64,000 nt of DNA from Lichtheimia corymbifera B2541 (taxonomy: Eukaryota; Mucoromycota; Mucoromycetes; Mucorales; Lichtheimiaceae), in the NCBI GenBank assembly GCA_000697475.1, contig JNEU01000919.1:41758-105757 (forward strand), in the 5' to 3' direction. The translations under genes and the position numbers were made by a program. The notes beneath the pieces are model-generated. The model was not told the DNA's origin, searched no databases, and saw only the letters and a list, made by a program, of their open reading frames with translations. This document shows, piece by piece, positions 43,537-54,590 of this stretch (the first letter of the stretch is position 1; the number at the start of each line of letters is the position of its first letter).

Positions 43537-45673
43537 ATGATTAACTCTATTTGGAACGACCTCTGTCAACAGCCCACGCTCACTGTCAATCGTCAACTCT
43601 ACTCAAAGATCCTTTCTGATTCGACCACACAGCTGCAGCAATGTATTGAACAACTCCTCATTCAGTTAAACAATCGTGCCATCGTCTTGACTCGTTGCGC
43701 CAACTTTGATGCTGCTCTTCGAGATGCCGCTGCCATGCAAGAGATCTCGCCATTGTCACCTCTGGGCTATTTACAAGCAGCCAACATTTACAGTGAACAA
43801 GGTAGACAACAAGCTGTTATAGACATATGCAACGAAGGACTCAGTATTGTCGATGTCAATGATCCTGGATACAGCAAGCTTCAACAAGTCAAAACGGATG
43901 CTATGCAACGTGCCAACTGTCGCATTGACTTTATCAGCCGAATTCCACTTGCCATTGTGAGGCACGCGCTTTTTCCTATGATGCTCAAAGGTTGGGATGG
44001 TGATCTGTTGAATGGCACGATGCAATGTCCCTATTTGGATGTGTCAAAGACGTGGTTTGATCAGGCTATTCAGGCCCATGGAGGCGGACTTCAGTTCGAG
44101 GTTTACGACAAGGAGTCCTGCACCCAGCTTACTCGATATGCTCAGTATACAAAGGCAATACACGTTCAATCTTGGTCTCAAGGGAAATGGCTATTTGACC
44201 TATTACGTTGTACAAACCTGTGCTCCTTGCGGGAGTTAAAGATCAAAGGTACATGGAAAGATGATGATGCGTATTCGATAACCTAAAGTTAACTCAAAAG
44301 ATTGCATAGACCTCAAAGACCATATCAATGTGGATCACCTTGTTTCAGCATTAAAATCAGTCAGCAATACTTTGACGCATTTGACTATTTGGAGATCAAG
44401 GAGCGAACCAACCCCTACTCAACAGCCCAAACGCAAACGAGCTTTACTTGTAGCAGACATCTTGATCAATTGCCCCAATTTGGTGATGCTGGATATCGCC
44501 TATGAATTCAATACGGATTTCAGTGCTGTCCCATTGACAATGACCTGGCCACAACTCACGACTTTATCTCTGGACCATCATGACAGCTTCGCTTTCAATG
44601 GACAATTCTTAGCTATTCTGAAGCGGTTCCCTTCACTCGAGAAGCTTGTGCTGAATCCATGCATTGAAACGCAGCCCATGACAATCATCCAACGCTATTG
44701 CCCATCCATGAGAGATCTTCAACTCACAACTCGCACCGAACAATCACCGTCACCTGAAATATTGGAAAAACAAGACGAGGATCAAGGAATGCACGAAGTT
44801 GGTGGATTGGAAAAAATAGCGGTTTTGGGAGTTAACCAGCACGATGACGCTTGGATGGATATGAGATATACGTTAAAGCAACACCACAATACGCTTGTTC
44901 ATCTCGAATTGGATATGGATTATGCTGGCAACAATGATGAGGAGCTATTCAACCTGGAATTTCCTTGTCTTAAAACACTCACTCTTCGATGCTCTGGTTT
45001 CAGAAACGCATGCTTTGGATGGTGGATTGTTGAAAAGGCACCGTTTCTTGAGGAATTATGCTTTACTACACGAACGATTCTGTCGAATCCCGCCATACTC
45101 GGTATCAGGCCGCCATCAACTCTCAGAAAGCTAAAGATGGACCTTGCTGGCGTCGCACACCTTGATGACCCAGCAGTCATTGCACGATACCTCGACCAAT
45201 TTTCTGAAGAGGAGAATTCTTTGCTCAAGGACGTCAAGATATGTTTTGGCGACAGTGGTGATATTCCAGCTACCGTTGTTGCCGCTATATGCCGCTTGAA
45301 ACATATTCATCATTTGTCGATATCTTTTTCTCCGCTGTGGAAGCAATACCAAGTGGATAATTTTACTGATATGCTCGCGGAAGGGTGCCCAAATCTGTTA
45401 TCTCTTGAATTCCAATCCACCAGTTCTCTTTCAGAATATGCGATTACGAACCTAAAAAGGCTTGAATATTTGCGTCACCTGGCTTTTTATATGGATGATC
45501 CTACTATAAATACCCCTAAATATAATGCTTTTCGAACGTTCTCACAGCTAAAGTTCATTCGGCTCTTTTGGATCTACGCCAGTCCGGATTACGAGTTTCT
45601 GGGCTACATCAAGCGTTGTAGACCTGATATAAAAATTGTGTCCGAAAAGCTATCCCCCAATTTCTTTTTTTAA
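43537..45673 (+). CDS. B3: type-B TPR-F-box-LRR protein, intact, two exons
   Basis: Predicted SCF receptor of subfamily B. Exons 43537-44248 and 44310-45673 (61-nt phase-1 intron, GTACAT...GCATAG) give 691 residues. TPR pair RCANFDAALRDAAAMQEI and SEQGRQQAVIDICNEGL; F-box RIDFISRIPLAIVRHALFPM then LDVSKTWFDQAIQAHGGGL (the usual Asp after PL is Ala). LRR exon with NNDEELFNLEFPCLKTL and ACFGWWIVEKAPFLEEL. Start MINSIWND aligned with other B genes. AATAAA at 45686. Immediately after it comes the 3' relic of an A gene. Confidence 0.85.
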
Positions 45674-45697
45674 CCCATGGACCTCAATAAATCATGA

Positions 45698-45879
45698 AGT
45701 CTTTGCGTTTAACTTTCAAATCTTAATGTCTCAAAATCGGACCGGGATCATTACCCGACAACGAGCTGGTCGCCTTGACAACATTTCCTAGTTTAGAATG
45801 GCTTTACCCTCAATGTGATTTCCCTGATTATATTATGGAGGCGTTGCTTAAATATATACCAAAAGTAATCATTGAATAA
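45698..45879 (+). pseudogene. 3' relic of a type-A gene
   Basis: About 180 nt matching the last 55-60 codons of A6, A10 and A7: SLPDNELVALTTFPSLEWLY then DFPDYIMEALLKYIPKVIIE and stop, with AATAAA overlapping the stop (45875-45880). Nothing of the rest of an A gene lies upstream; instead it directly follows the 3' end of B3. It is followed, at the usual distance, by B4, so the A-B order is kept in remnant form. Confidence 0.8.
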
Positions 45880-46023
45880 AGATATCATACAATGCTTTCT
45901 CTTTTTATTGCATGGTTGCTATACACTTTCCTAGGATACTGTAACGCTTGACGCACCCCTTGATTTTCATGCAGATGATGTTTGACACCCGACTCTATGG
46001 TTACTAGATACCACCCTCTTTTG

Positions 46024-47311
46024 ATGATTCACGCGTTTGCACCCAACCACCAAGCTACCGCAAAACTATTTTCTGGAACAACACGACTGAAAGACTCTAT
46101 TTGGAACGACGTCCGTCAACAACCCACGCTTCCAGTCAATCGTCAACATTACGCCGCGTCAGTTTCAGATTCAACGACCCAGCTACAGCAATGTATTCAA
46201 AAGGTCCTCACCCTGCTAGACGATCGCGCCATTGTCTTGACTCGTTGTGCCAACTTTGCTGCAGCTCTTCGTGATGCCACCGCCATGCAAGAGATCTCGC
46301 CATTGTCACCTCTTGGCTATTTGCGTGCACCACTATATACAGCGAACAAGGCAGGCAGCGAGCTGCTATGCATATATGCAACAAGGGACTGAGTGTTGTC
46401 AATGTCAATGATCCTGGATACAGCACGCTTCAAGAGGCCAAAACGGTTGCTATGCAACGTGACACCTGTCGCATTGACTTTATCAGCCAACTTCCACCTG
46501 AGATTGTGACGGATGTGCTCTTCCCTATGCTTTTGGGTGATGGTGGAATACTGGACGGCAAGAAGCCATGTGACGTTCTGGATGTGTCCAAGACGTGGTT
46601 TGACCTTGTCGTTCAGACATGTGGCGGTGGATTGCATTTCAAGATAGCCGACCGGTACTCCCTCGCCCAGGTTATCCGATATGCTCAGTATACAGAGACA
46701 ATAGAAATCAAATCCACGTCTCAGGGTCTATGGCTATTCCATTTCTTTCATCGTGCAAACTTGTGCTCTCTACGGGATTTAGAGATTAAAGGTATATCAT
46801 TCATACATATAATGGGTGATGTGTTGTATTTGCTGGCCTGGTACATATTGATTCAAGGATTGATTAGGCCTCACGGCTCGTGCCTCTGTGGATCACGTTG
46901 TTTCATCATTAAAATTCGTCAGCAATACTTTGACTCATTTGACTATATGGAGAACGCCCTACGAACCACTTGTGCCATTAGAACGTTTTACTGGACGGGC
47001 CACACCTGAACCGTCTCTACGTCTAGCAGACATCTTTCTCAATTGCCCCCATTTGGTGACGTTGGATATTATTTATGAATTTGATATCGACTTCAGTGCT
47101 GTCCCATCAGCAATAACCTGGCAACACCTCATAACGTTATCGCTGAACTGTCGTAAAGGTTGCATTTACAATGGCCAATTCCTGGATATCTTGAAGAGAT
47201 TCCCTTCACTCAAGAAGATTGTACTTAATCCATTTACTCAAACACAGCCCATGACATTGATCCAACGCTATTGCCCTTCCATAGGAGATCTCGAGCTCAC
47301 GGCAACGTTAA

Positions 47312-47346
<35 letters not shown>

Positions 47347-48251
47347 CCAGAGCGGTTTAAACAACAACATGAGGATCGTTGATAAGGGGACCTGGTGGAT
47401 TGGAGAAAGTATCGCTTTCAGGAGATTCAGAAAACGGTGACATTTGGATGGATATGTGCAGTATGCTACAGCAACATCACAATACGCTTGTTCACCTCGA
47501 GTTAAATCTGGGTTATTCTGGCAACAATGAACATGAAGCTTTCAACCTGGAATTTCCTTGTCTTAAAATACTCACTCTTGGGCGCTTTGATTCGAAAAAT
47601 GCTTGCTTTGGATGGTGGATTATGGGGAAGGCATCGTTTCTTGAGGAATTGAGCATTGCCACATGGGCCATTGAATCGCATCCTACTATTCCCGATTTCA
47701 CACCACCACCCACTCTAAGAAAGCTGGTGATTAGCTTTTGTGCGAGAAACACGCGTGAATACCCAACCGTGATCGAGAAATACCTCAATCAATTTACGCA
47801 ACAAAAGGAAAAGTCTTCGCTAAAGGACCTCAAGATATGTTGTGATCGCAATGCGGGTATTACTGCGACGGATGCTGCTACTATCTGCAGTTTGAAAAAC
47901 CTTCAGCATTTGGCAATATCTTCACCACTAAGGAGCCAATCGGAAATGGTACATTTTGCAAAGATGCTTGTGGAAGGATGCCCGTATTTAACATCGCTTG
48001 AATTGACCCACAAAGTCCCGTCTGCTTATACACTCATCCTCTTACAACGTCTACAACATTTGCAATATCTCGCCTTGAGGGTAGGCAGCTCTACGGATTA
48101 CCGTGATTTACCGGATGCTTTTGGAATGTTTTCACAGCTAAAGTTTGTTCGGATTCTCCCGGCGGGTAATAGCACGTTTGCCAGGTGCCTCAAAAGTTGC
48201 AGACCAGATATACAAGTTTCGTCTGGAAGGGTTTACCAAAATTATTTTTGA
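46024..48251 (+). pseudogene. B4: type-B TPR-F-box-LRR gene with two frameshifts
   Basis: Exon 1 46024-46791, phase-1 intron 46792-46867 (GTATAT/GATTAG), exon 2 46868-48251. One nt is missing at about 46327-46330 between the TPRs (LGYLRA then out of frame; CNKGLSVVNVNDPGY resumes in the other frame). A second lesion, net 4 nt missing, lies at about 47372-47386, just after a TCA microsatellite (47312-47347) that encodes a Ser run absent from the paralogues. Both corrections restore the family length and phase. F-box RIDFISQLPPEIVTDVLFPM has Pro for Leu/Asp. The LRR part keeps CFGWWIMGKASFLEEL. The N-terminus carries about 20 extra residues (MIHAFAPNHQATAKLF) like those of B5. AATAAA at 48316. 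Confidence 0.8.
47312..47347 (+). repeat. TCA trinucleotide run inside B4
   Basis: Twelve TCA units, encoding Ser. It is next to the exon-2 frameshift and is missing from B1, B2 and B5, so it is a recent expansion. Confidence 0.85.
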
Positions 48252-48949
48252 ATCCTGTATTAAGATCGTTAGATTATGTACATATGCTTCCCACCCATCA
48301 TCCTACATCCAACTCAATAAATCTTCATGTCATCATCCTCTGTGAATTCCATCATCTACACGGCGCTATTTATTACATCCAGCATGTTCAACTGAGAATA
48401 CCATGAGGGCTACACAGCTATCTTTCACCGAACCATGATATACATCAGCATGGATGAAGTGATTCGATTATGATTTCCTTTTAGTGAGCGAGGTGAAAGT
48501 ATGCGCACATAATCTACATAGCAGGATGCATAGATCCACCTCGTCCGAGCTTGTACGTAATGTAACTACAGCACACAAATGACAGCTCTCATTAATTCCA
48601 TGTGTTACAGATTGCCTATTCTTTATCATCCCCTGGCTAAATATGCCATAGTAAATATATATATGCTTAAATTCCACTGACTTCCTCATCTATATATAAT
48701 CACTCCCATTGAAAACCTCTTCACAATCAGTCTGAGGGCACACATGTTGTTTGTGTATGATAGTAACAAAGATCATTCCATCCTCCTAACCAGTTTTTAT
48801 TTCCCCTGTTCCTGCCCATTGATTCCTTGATAGATCCCATGTCCCTTCCATATCCACCAGTTGCACCTTTAAATATAATATAAAGTCAGCTTTATCCATT
48901 TGACCCTGTCAATGTATTGGTAAAATAGTGATGCTGGGGGAACATTCGA
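48252..48949. repeat. Type-B downstream spacer, copy 3
   Basis: No gene. Partly collinear with 23.2-23.6 and 37.65-38.02 kb ('ACTGAGAATACCATGAG', 'TTCTTTATCATCC'), more diverged. Confidence 0.5.
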
Positions 48950-49980
48950 AATGATGGGTAGCGAGGGGTGATCTGATATAAGGTCGATGAAGCACCTCCA
49001 TAGTAAGATGTGCATGTGCCAGTACAATAGCGTGTGCGTCACTGTGTCCTTTGGTCCTCACGCCATCAACGTTTCATTCCACGATAGATTTGTCGTAGCA
49101 GCGTATATGTTGTATCGCATAGCACATTCAGCCTTGGGGTGTAACATGGCCGATTGTTCTCATCATCATCCAATCCTCCGACCCAGTCCTTGTCCAGTTG
49201 ACATGATCCAATCGCTTCATCGTGCGCAATGTTGCTGTCATATCCAAGAATACATCCAGCATCCCCAGTCTTTTGAATCCATCCCTCATCCTCAGGTTGA
49301 TATATCATGTGATGGTGTGGTAATGTCGACATGTTCTTGATTACTGCCCCAGATAAGTATCCTCAACGCCATACGCCTTAGCCGAAGTCGATCCTCGCTT
49401 CATATCGTGAAGCTCAATTGTTCCAACATCCAAGTAAACCATGCATCACCCCTATTCGATATTAAAGAGTATTAGATACCATACCTCTGCCGATATCCTA
49501 ACCCATCCTGTTAATACCTGGATGTAATGATGTAGCTGAAGAAGAGCGCGTGGGTGATCAAGTCAGTGTGTTGAAGCTGGCTAGCGTGATGCTCAATGTA
49601 TGCCCCTGGTATAAAGAAAGGGAGATATGCTGTATCCAGTCATCACGACATTCTGCAACACGACGCGTGAAAAAGAGTAGCTCGTATAGTGCAATATGGT
49701 CCAGCAAGCTTGTCAAAGGTCGTAATCTGGAAGAAGCGATGTCGTTCTTGCCGTGGTTGTTAAGTGATTATGACAAGAGTTAAACAGAGGGTGGAACATG
49801 CTGTGACATTTGCTGAAGAGAAGAGGTTGATTGTATGGAACAAGCGCGTTGTTGTCAGGGTCATTGAATGAGGGACGAGGCTGGTGTTGAGAAGAAGGCT
49901 GACCAAGTTCCCCATGTTCACGCCGCTGTTTTTTCCTTTATCAAATAAGGCCGTCATGTGACACAAGGACATTCAACACA
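48950..49980 (-). pseudogene. Z6: degenerate minus-strand Z segment downstream of B4
   Basis: Shares 'GGTGATCTGATATAAGGTCG' (about 48968) and the piece GYDSNIAHDEAIGSCQLDKD (minus, about 49245-49186) with Z3 and Z5. The central part of the Z gene (the VD.AED.GM block) is missing, so it carries an internal deletion. The 5' side (49.5-49.97 kb) matches 62.4-62.8 kb closely. Confidence 0.45.
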
Positions 49981-49989
49981 TCCATCCCA

Positions 49990-50892
49990 AACCATACACA
50001 CTGAAAGGCATATCTGCGGATTGATAGCAGTAAGTCGTGTATACTATGGATATAAATTCACCACATTTTGTACTGTATTGGCAGATTCCCGTCATGGTAT
50101 ATCGTTGGCGGACCATCTTCTTGGTCATACATATGCACGACGTGCGCCCACCTACTTTTGCTGGCAAATCATGCATGTGGGGATGTCAGAGTCCACTCCT
50201 TCCAAGCTCATGCATAATAAAGCAGCATATAGACGATCATTTTCTTAGAACATGTACACCTTCTTCTAGAGCTTACCTTAGAATATGATATATTCAAAAT
50301 AAGCATCAATATTGGTGATGATATGTTTATTGGTATCACTCAGCGTCTATCAGTACACTATTACCGCGTGCATCGCTCTTGGATACCAAATGATGCCCTT
50401 GACCACTCCACGAGCTCCCCCCCAGTCAGAATACCATAATATGCATGGGCCTCCAATATCATCAGTAAAGAGAACAAGATACTCAACATATCAAGGAGTG
50501 CAGCTTGCATTCACGATTATGTAAACCTTATTTTTAGCTTTATAGACTTACGTCAATGGCAACTTCAACAGAATGGTAAAGGTGCAAGGACCTTGGCCTT
50601 TTCGATAAGCACACCTTCACTGAATGCAAAGGCAGAAGTTGATTGTTAGTTTCATTGCTTGAAATCATGGTAAAAAGAATGATTACCACGACTTTATTGT
50701 AGGCATGTACATGTCGCTCTGAGATATTGAGATGCTGAGCACAGCACTCTATGTGAAGCTTTCACTTTTTTACTTTTCATAACATTTGCAGAAATGTATA
50801 CAATATGCAAAGTGGAAGTGCATCGCGCCGTTGCCATCGTTAGAGGCTGTACATATCATGCAGTTCCTCCCGAAACCTTGAAATCCCACAAC
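49990..50892. repeat. Spacer between Z6 and S3, duplicate of 39.36-40.44 kb
   Basis: No gene seen. See the landmarks given for the 39.4-kb copy; both lead directly into the promoter of an S gene. Confidence 0.55.
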
Positions 50893-50900
50893 TATATAAG
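50893..50900 (+). promoter_or_regulatory. TATA box of S3
   Basis: TATATAAG, 55-62 nt before the ATG, within a block conserved with the S2 promoter. Confidence 0.6.
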
Positions 50901-50954
50901 TGATAGTGGTGATGGTGGTAAGCAACATACATACATCACTATCGTATCTCAACC

Positions 50955-51179
50955 ATGATGAACTTGAAGCTTTCCGTTCTTATTACTCTTGCCCTCTTTG
51001 CGCTTACGGTGTTGTCTCAGCAAGATCCCAAGGCAGCCCAAGTAGGCACCACGAACACGGCATCTCCAGCACCACCTGCTGCTCCTAAACCTAAGCCAAC
51101 CTTCCAAGAATGCACTAAACGCTGCAGAAATAACCGGAAATACTTGTCCTGTATGGGGCGTTGCACCTCCGGACAATGA
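50955..51179 (+). CDS. S3: small secreted cysteine-rich peptide
   Basis: 74 residues: signal peptide MMNLKLSVLITLALFALTVLS, then QQDP, a Pro/Ala-rich linker (SPAPPAAPKPKP) and a compact C-terminal C-X3-C-X8-C-X3-C domain (ECTKRC ... LSCMGRC) that fits a two-disulfide helical hairpin. It is basic (several Arg/Lys between the Cys). It is the most complete member of the family; S2 lost a Cys and S1 gained one. A mature N-terminal Gln could cyclise to pyroglutamate. Secreted; biological role unknown. It lies between Z6 and A8. Confidence 0.75.
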   Translation: MMNLKLSVLITLALFALTVLSQQDPKAAQVGTTNTASPAPPAAPKPKPTFQECTKRCRNNRKYLSCMGRCTSGQ

Positions 51180-51794
51180 CCTGCACAGCCGTGTGTAACA
51201 GCAATATGGATCACATACAAGTCATTGGCCGTGTGTTTGAATAATTGATCTTATCATTAAAACCACTTTGACACTGCTATAGATGCTAATTATATGGTGA
51301 TGGATACTACACTCTAGCCAACGATAATTTACCACTAGCCAATTATGACGTATGAGAATAATCATTTTCTTCTGGTTGGCTAACGCAACCATCATGAAGT
51401 AAATCTCCCACATGCAGCCTAGATTTTATATACGGTAATCGTTGTGGTTGACATGATGCGTGGGATTTGCGTGATAAGGAGTGAGACAAAGTGCATTGGG
51501 ATGTTGGTAATGCAGTTGCGAATGGGACTATATAGATACGTCCTGCTGAGAGCACAATAAAACATGCAATGTAACATTGCGCTATCATATACGTGATTTA
51601 TTACTGCAATAGCTTTGATACTAGAGAGGAGCCTAAAAGTCATGTTGATGTCCCAATCACTGGTCGCACGCATCACGTAGGCACTGTATGTGTTAGATCA
51701 ATGCGTGTGCACAAGCTCCACCGACACTTCCTCCTGATTTGTCCTACTCTGCTTTCCTACTTTGTTCCTCTCACACACGCACACACCACGACAA
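51180..51794. repeat. S3 downstream and A8 leader region
   Basis: No gene. 3' block shared with S2 (51.24-51.30 kb). A-type leader at 51694-51794 ('GATCAATGCGTG', CT-rich run with CCTACTTTGTTCCTCTC, 'CACCACGACAA'). Confidence 0.5.
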
Positions 51795-53908
51795 ATGGCC
51801 GTTGTCGAGAACATTTGCTGGTCCGATTTACTGAAGAACGCCAATCTCACAGCTGAACATGGTAATGACAGCAACCGAATTGCCACGGCAACCGAGACTC
51901 TACAACAAACAGCACAGCAATTCGTCGAGGTGATCAATGAGCGCGCCAGACTTTTAGCCAACAGTGCTCAGTTTGATACAGCATTACGTGATGCAGCAGC
52001 TATAAGAGCCCTATTACCGGGATCAGGCCTTGGATACTTGTGTATGGGAGATATTTACTGTCAACAAGGGCGTTATCCAGCAGCGGTTGCCATATACGAT
52101 CAAGGCCTTGAAGCAGTACCTGAATCAGATCCATATTATCAGCAACTCCAACAACATCACATTGCAGCAATAACCAAAAACAGCAAACGCATCGATTTCA
52201 TCAGCCGGTTGCCATTGGATATTGTTGTCACCAATATTTTACCAAGGATCACACCGGAACTCACAGTAGTAATGTCATTCGAGCCTCTTGATGTATCACA
52301 TGCATGGCGGGAGCGCATCTTGAAGCACCCAAAGGGCTTGCACTTTGGCTTTGATGGAGACACATTCGATAAGGACCAAGAGCGGATTGTCCAGTTTGCT
52401 CCCTATATTCAGAGCTTAGCAGGATCGATGACCAATTTTCATCTGGATGATCTTTTTTCTCGAGTACATCTTCCCAATCTTAAGGACCTGGATATTTACT
52501 GTGAGTTATGGATGATGTTATGGAGCATACGACATGTTGGATGTTAATGGTATTTATACTTTACGTAGGCAGTGAGGCCACGTTACCTCGTCCATTATTG
52601 CGTGGTATACAAATGGTTGCTGATTCACTGACTCATTTGACCATTCAAGGGTGCCGTCATATTCAGTTATTTGATATTCTGGAATCATGTCCAAACCTTG
52701 TCTCTCTAGTTGCAGCTGATGTGGAACTTGTCATGCCTTCCTTGCCTTCACCACGTTTTCCAAAGTTATCGCATTTGGCACTTTACGACATACTGGGGCC
52801 AGCTCTCACATATGATGACATGGGTAAAGTCCTCAGCCAGTTTCCTTCTTTGTTGTCATTCGAGATTATGCCGATGCCTGAATCCAGAGTCCTGACGCTT
52901 CTACACCAGCATTGTCCATATCTACAGGAACTGTTTTACGGTTGTCGCAGCAATGGATTACGTAAAATTGAACCTGATCCTAACCGAAAAGGGGTCAGAT
53001 CAGCCCATCTAGCATTCGACGGCTTGCATTATTATGTACAAGACGACCTGATACAATTTCTACACCTGCACAGACATTCATTGGAGACGATTTATTTTGG
53101 ATGCTCTCCTTTTATTGACGACAACTATTGCCATTGGAGGTTGGAGAATGGACACGTAGTACTACAAGCGAATGATCATGGAGGAGATGTTCCTACCTTA
53201 CAGCGCCCTGAAGATGATCCAACTCAAACAAAGACCACATTCACCCAACTTGTCGACATTGATTTTTCGGATTCTATGTCATCATCATCCAATGGTTTTA
53301 TGATTTGGCTTCTATCGAATGCGCCCAATCTCAAAGGCATCCATCTTACCGAATCCCATTTTCTGCCGGATGTCTCAAACGCCATGATCAACATGAGCCA
53401 CCTTTCAACGTTGGAAATTACCAAGATCCGGGGAACTGCCGAGTTTTTTGATCCCATCATTTCGTTCATGAAGCATCATAATGCAATGGAAGATCGGTCA
53501 TCGCTCGAAGAAATCATCCTACACATAGATGATGGGACTATGCATGCCGTGGTATGGCTGAAGTTGGTTGCTCAAATGAAGCGTCTCAAGGATTTGAAAT
53601 TGCTCACGGACGTCATTCCCCAATATTGCTTACCAACATTGGTGAACATTGGTCAACACTGCTCCTCTCTGGAAAGCGTAACACTCGGTACTCAGTCTGG
53701 TTCCTATTTTACTGATGGCGTCATAAGGTCTTTGTGTCAGCATCCCAAGCTTAAATATCTCGTAATTGGAGCCAAATCATTATCAGCCGACGACTTTTTC
53801 GCCTTGTCCATGTTTCCTAGTCTAGAACGGCTTCGCATTCAACATCATATTCCACATTTGACCAATGCCATTTTCCGTAAGCACATTCCAAATGTCATTA
53901 TTGAATAA
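51795..53908 (+). CDS. A8: TPR-F-box-LRR protein, intact, two exons
   Basis: Predicted SCF receptor. Exons 51795-52500 and 52569-53908 (68-nt phase-1 intron, GTGAGT...ACGTAG) give 681 residues. TPR pair RLLANSAQFDTALRDAAAIR and QQGRYPAAVAIYDQGL at about 45-115; F-box RIDFISRLPLDIVVTNILPR then FEPLDVSHAWRERILKHPKG. The LRR exon has DILESCPNLVSLV, FPSLLSFEIMPMPESRVL and the end NVIIE. AATAAA (53904-53909) overlaps the stop. With A9 it forms a subgroup sharing ESHFLPDVSNAMI and AEFFDPIISFMKHH segments, so the two are recent duplicates. No B gene follows. Confidence 0.85.
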
Positions 53909-53909
53909 A

Positions 53910-54590
53910 TTATATACATCTCGCATGCATACAAGTTAATTCCTTTCGTATTGACAACGTTTCCCCCTCTCTGTATCCTTACAAGATGTTGTCAATATTA
54001 CACTCATATGATTTATCCATTTATAATCTCGTTATCCATCCGAAATCACAATCCTCACCATATCATCCATGATACATAAACGCTATAGACCCACAAGCAA
54101 TCCCTCGAATAAAACATGTCATGAAGCAGGTGTATTACCGATCTTGAATGTTGTCGAAATACAAAGTGAGAGGGCAACCAAGTCTAGCTATAGGTAAATG
54201 GATCATTTATGGTTGCCATTGTCTCAATGTTACATGCCGTTGTGGAATAGGGTCTAATAAGAGGGGGCTGCCGATAAAAGTAATGGATAATGTAATGTGT
54301 ATGTGCTCCTTTCAATCAGCAAGTCAAATCCATCTCCTGCTCATTATTACTCAATTCACCATGCTCAGCATGATGGTCCATATACGGATGCGGGGATACA
54401 CAAAACAATGGATAGAGTTGCTGCGGTGTGGACGTTTACATGTGTTGTCCCCCTTGTGTGATAAATGTGGTCGTTGTGATACCTTGGCTTAACATTTTGT
54501 ACTTGGTGATGAATCTTAAGTATATATTGGTACTTGTCTCTACTTTTACTACTCGGTTACACTCTGACGCTTATACATACACCACGACGA
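53910..54590 (-). pseudogene. A8-A9 spacer with Z7, a short Z fragment
   Basis: At about 54230-54400 the plus strand has 'GCCGATAAAAGTAA', 'TGCTCCTTTCAATCAGCAAG' and 'CATGCTCAGCATGATGGTCC', collinear with the central part of Z3/Z5. The rest shows no gene. The A9 leader precedes 54591 (TACACCACGACGA). Confidence 0.4.
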
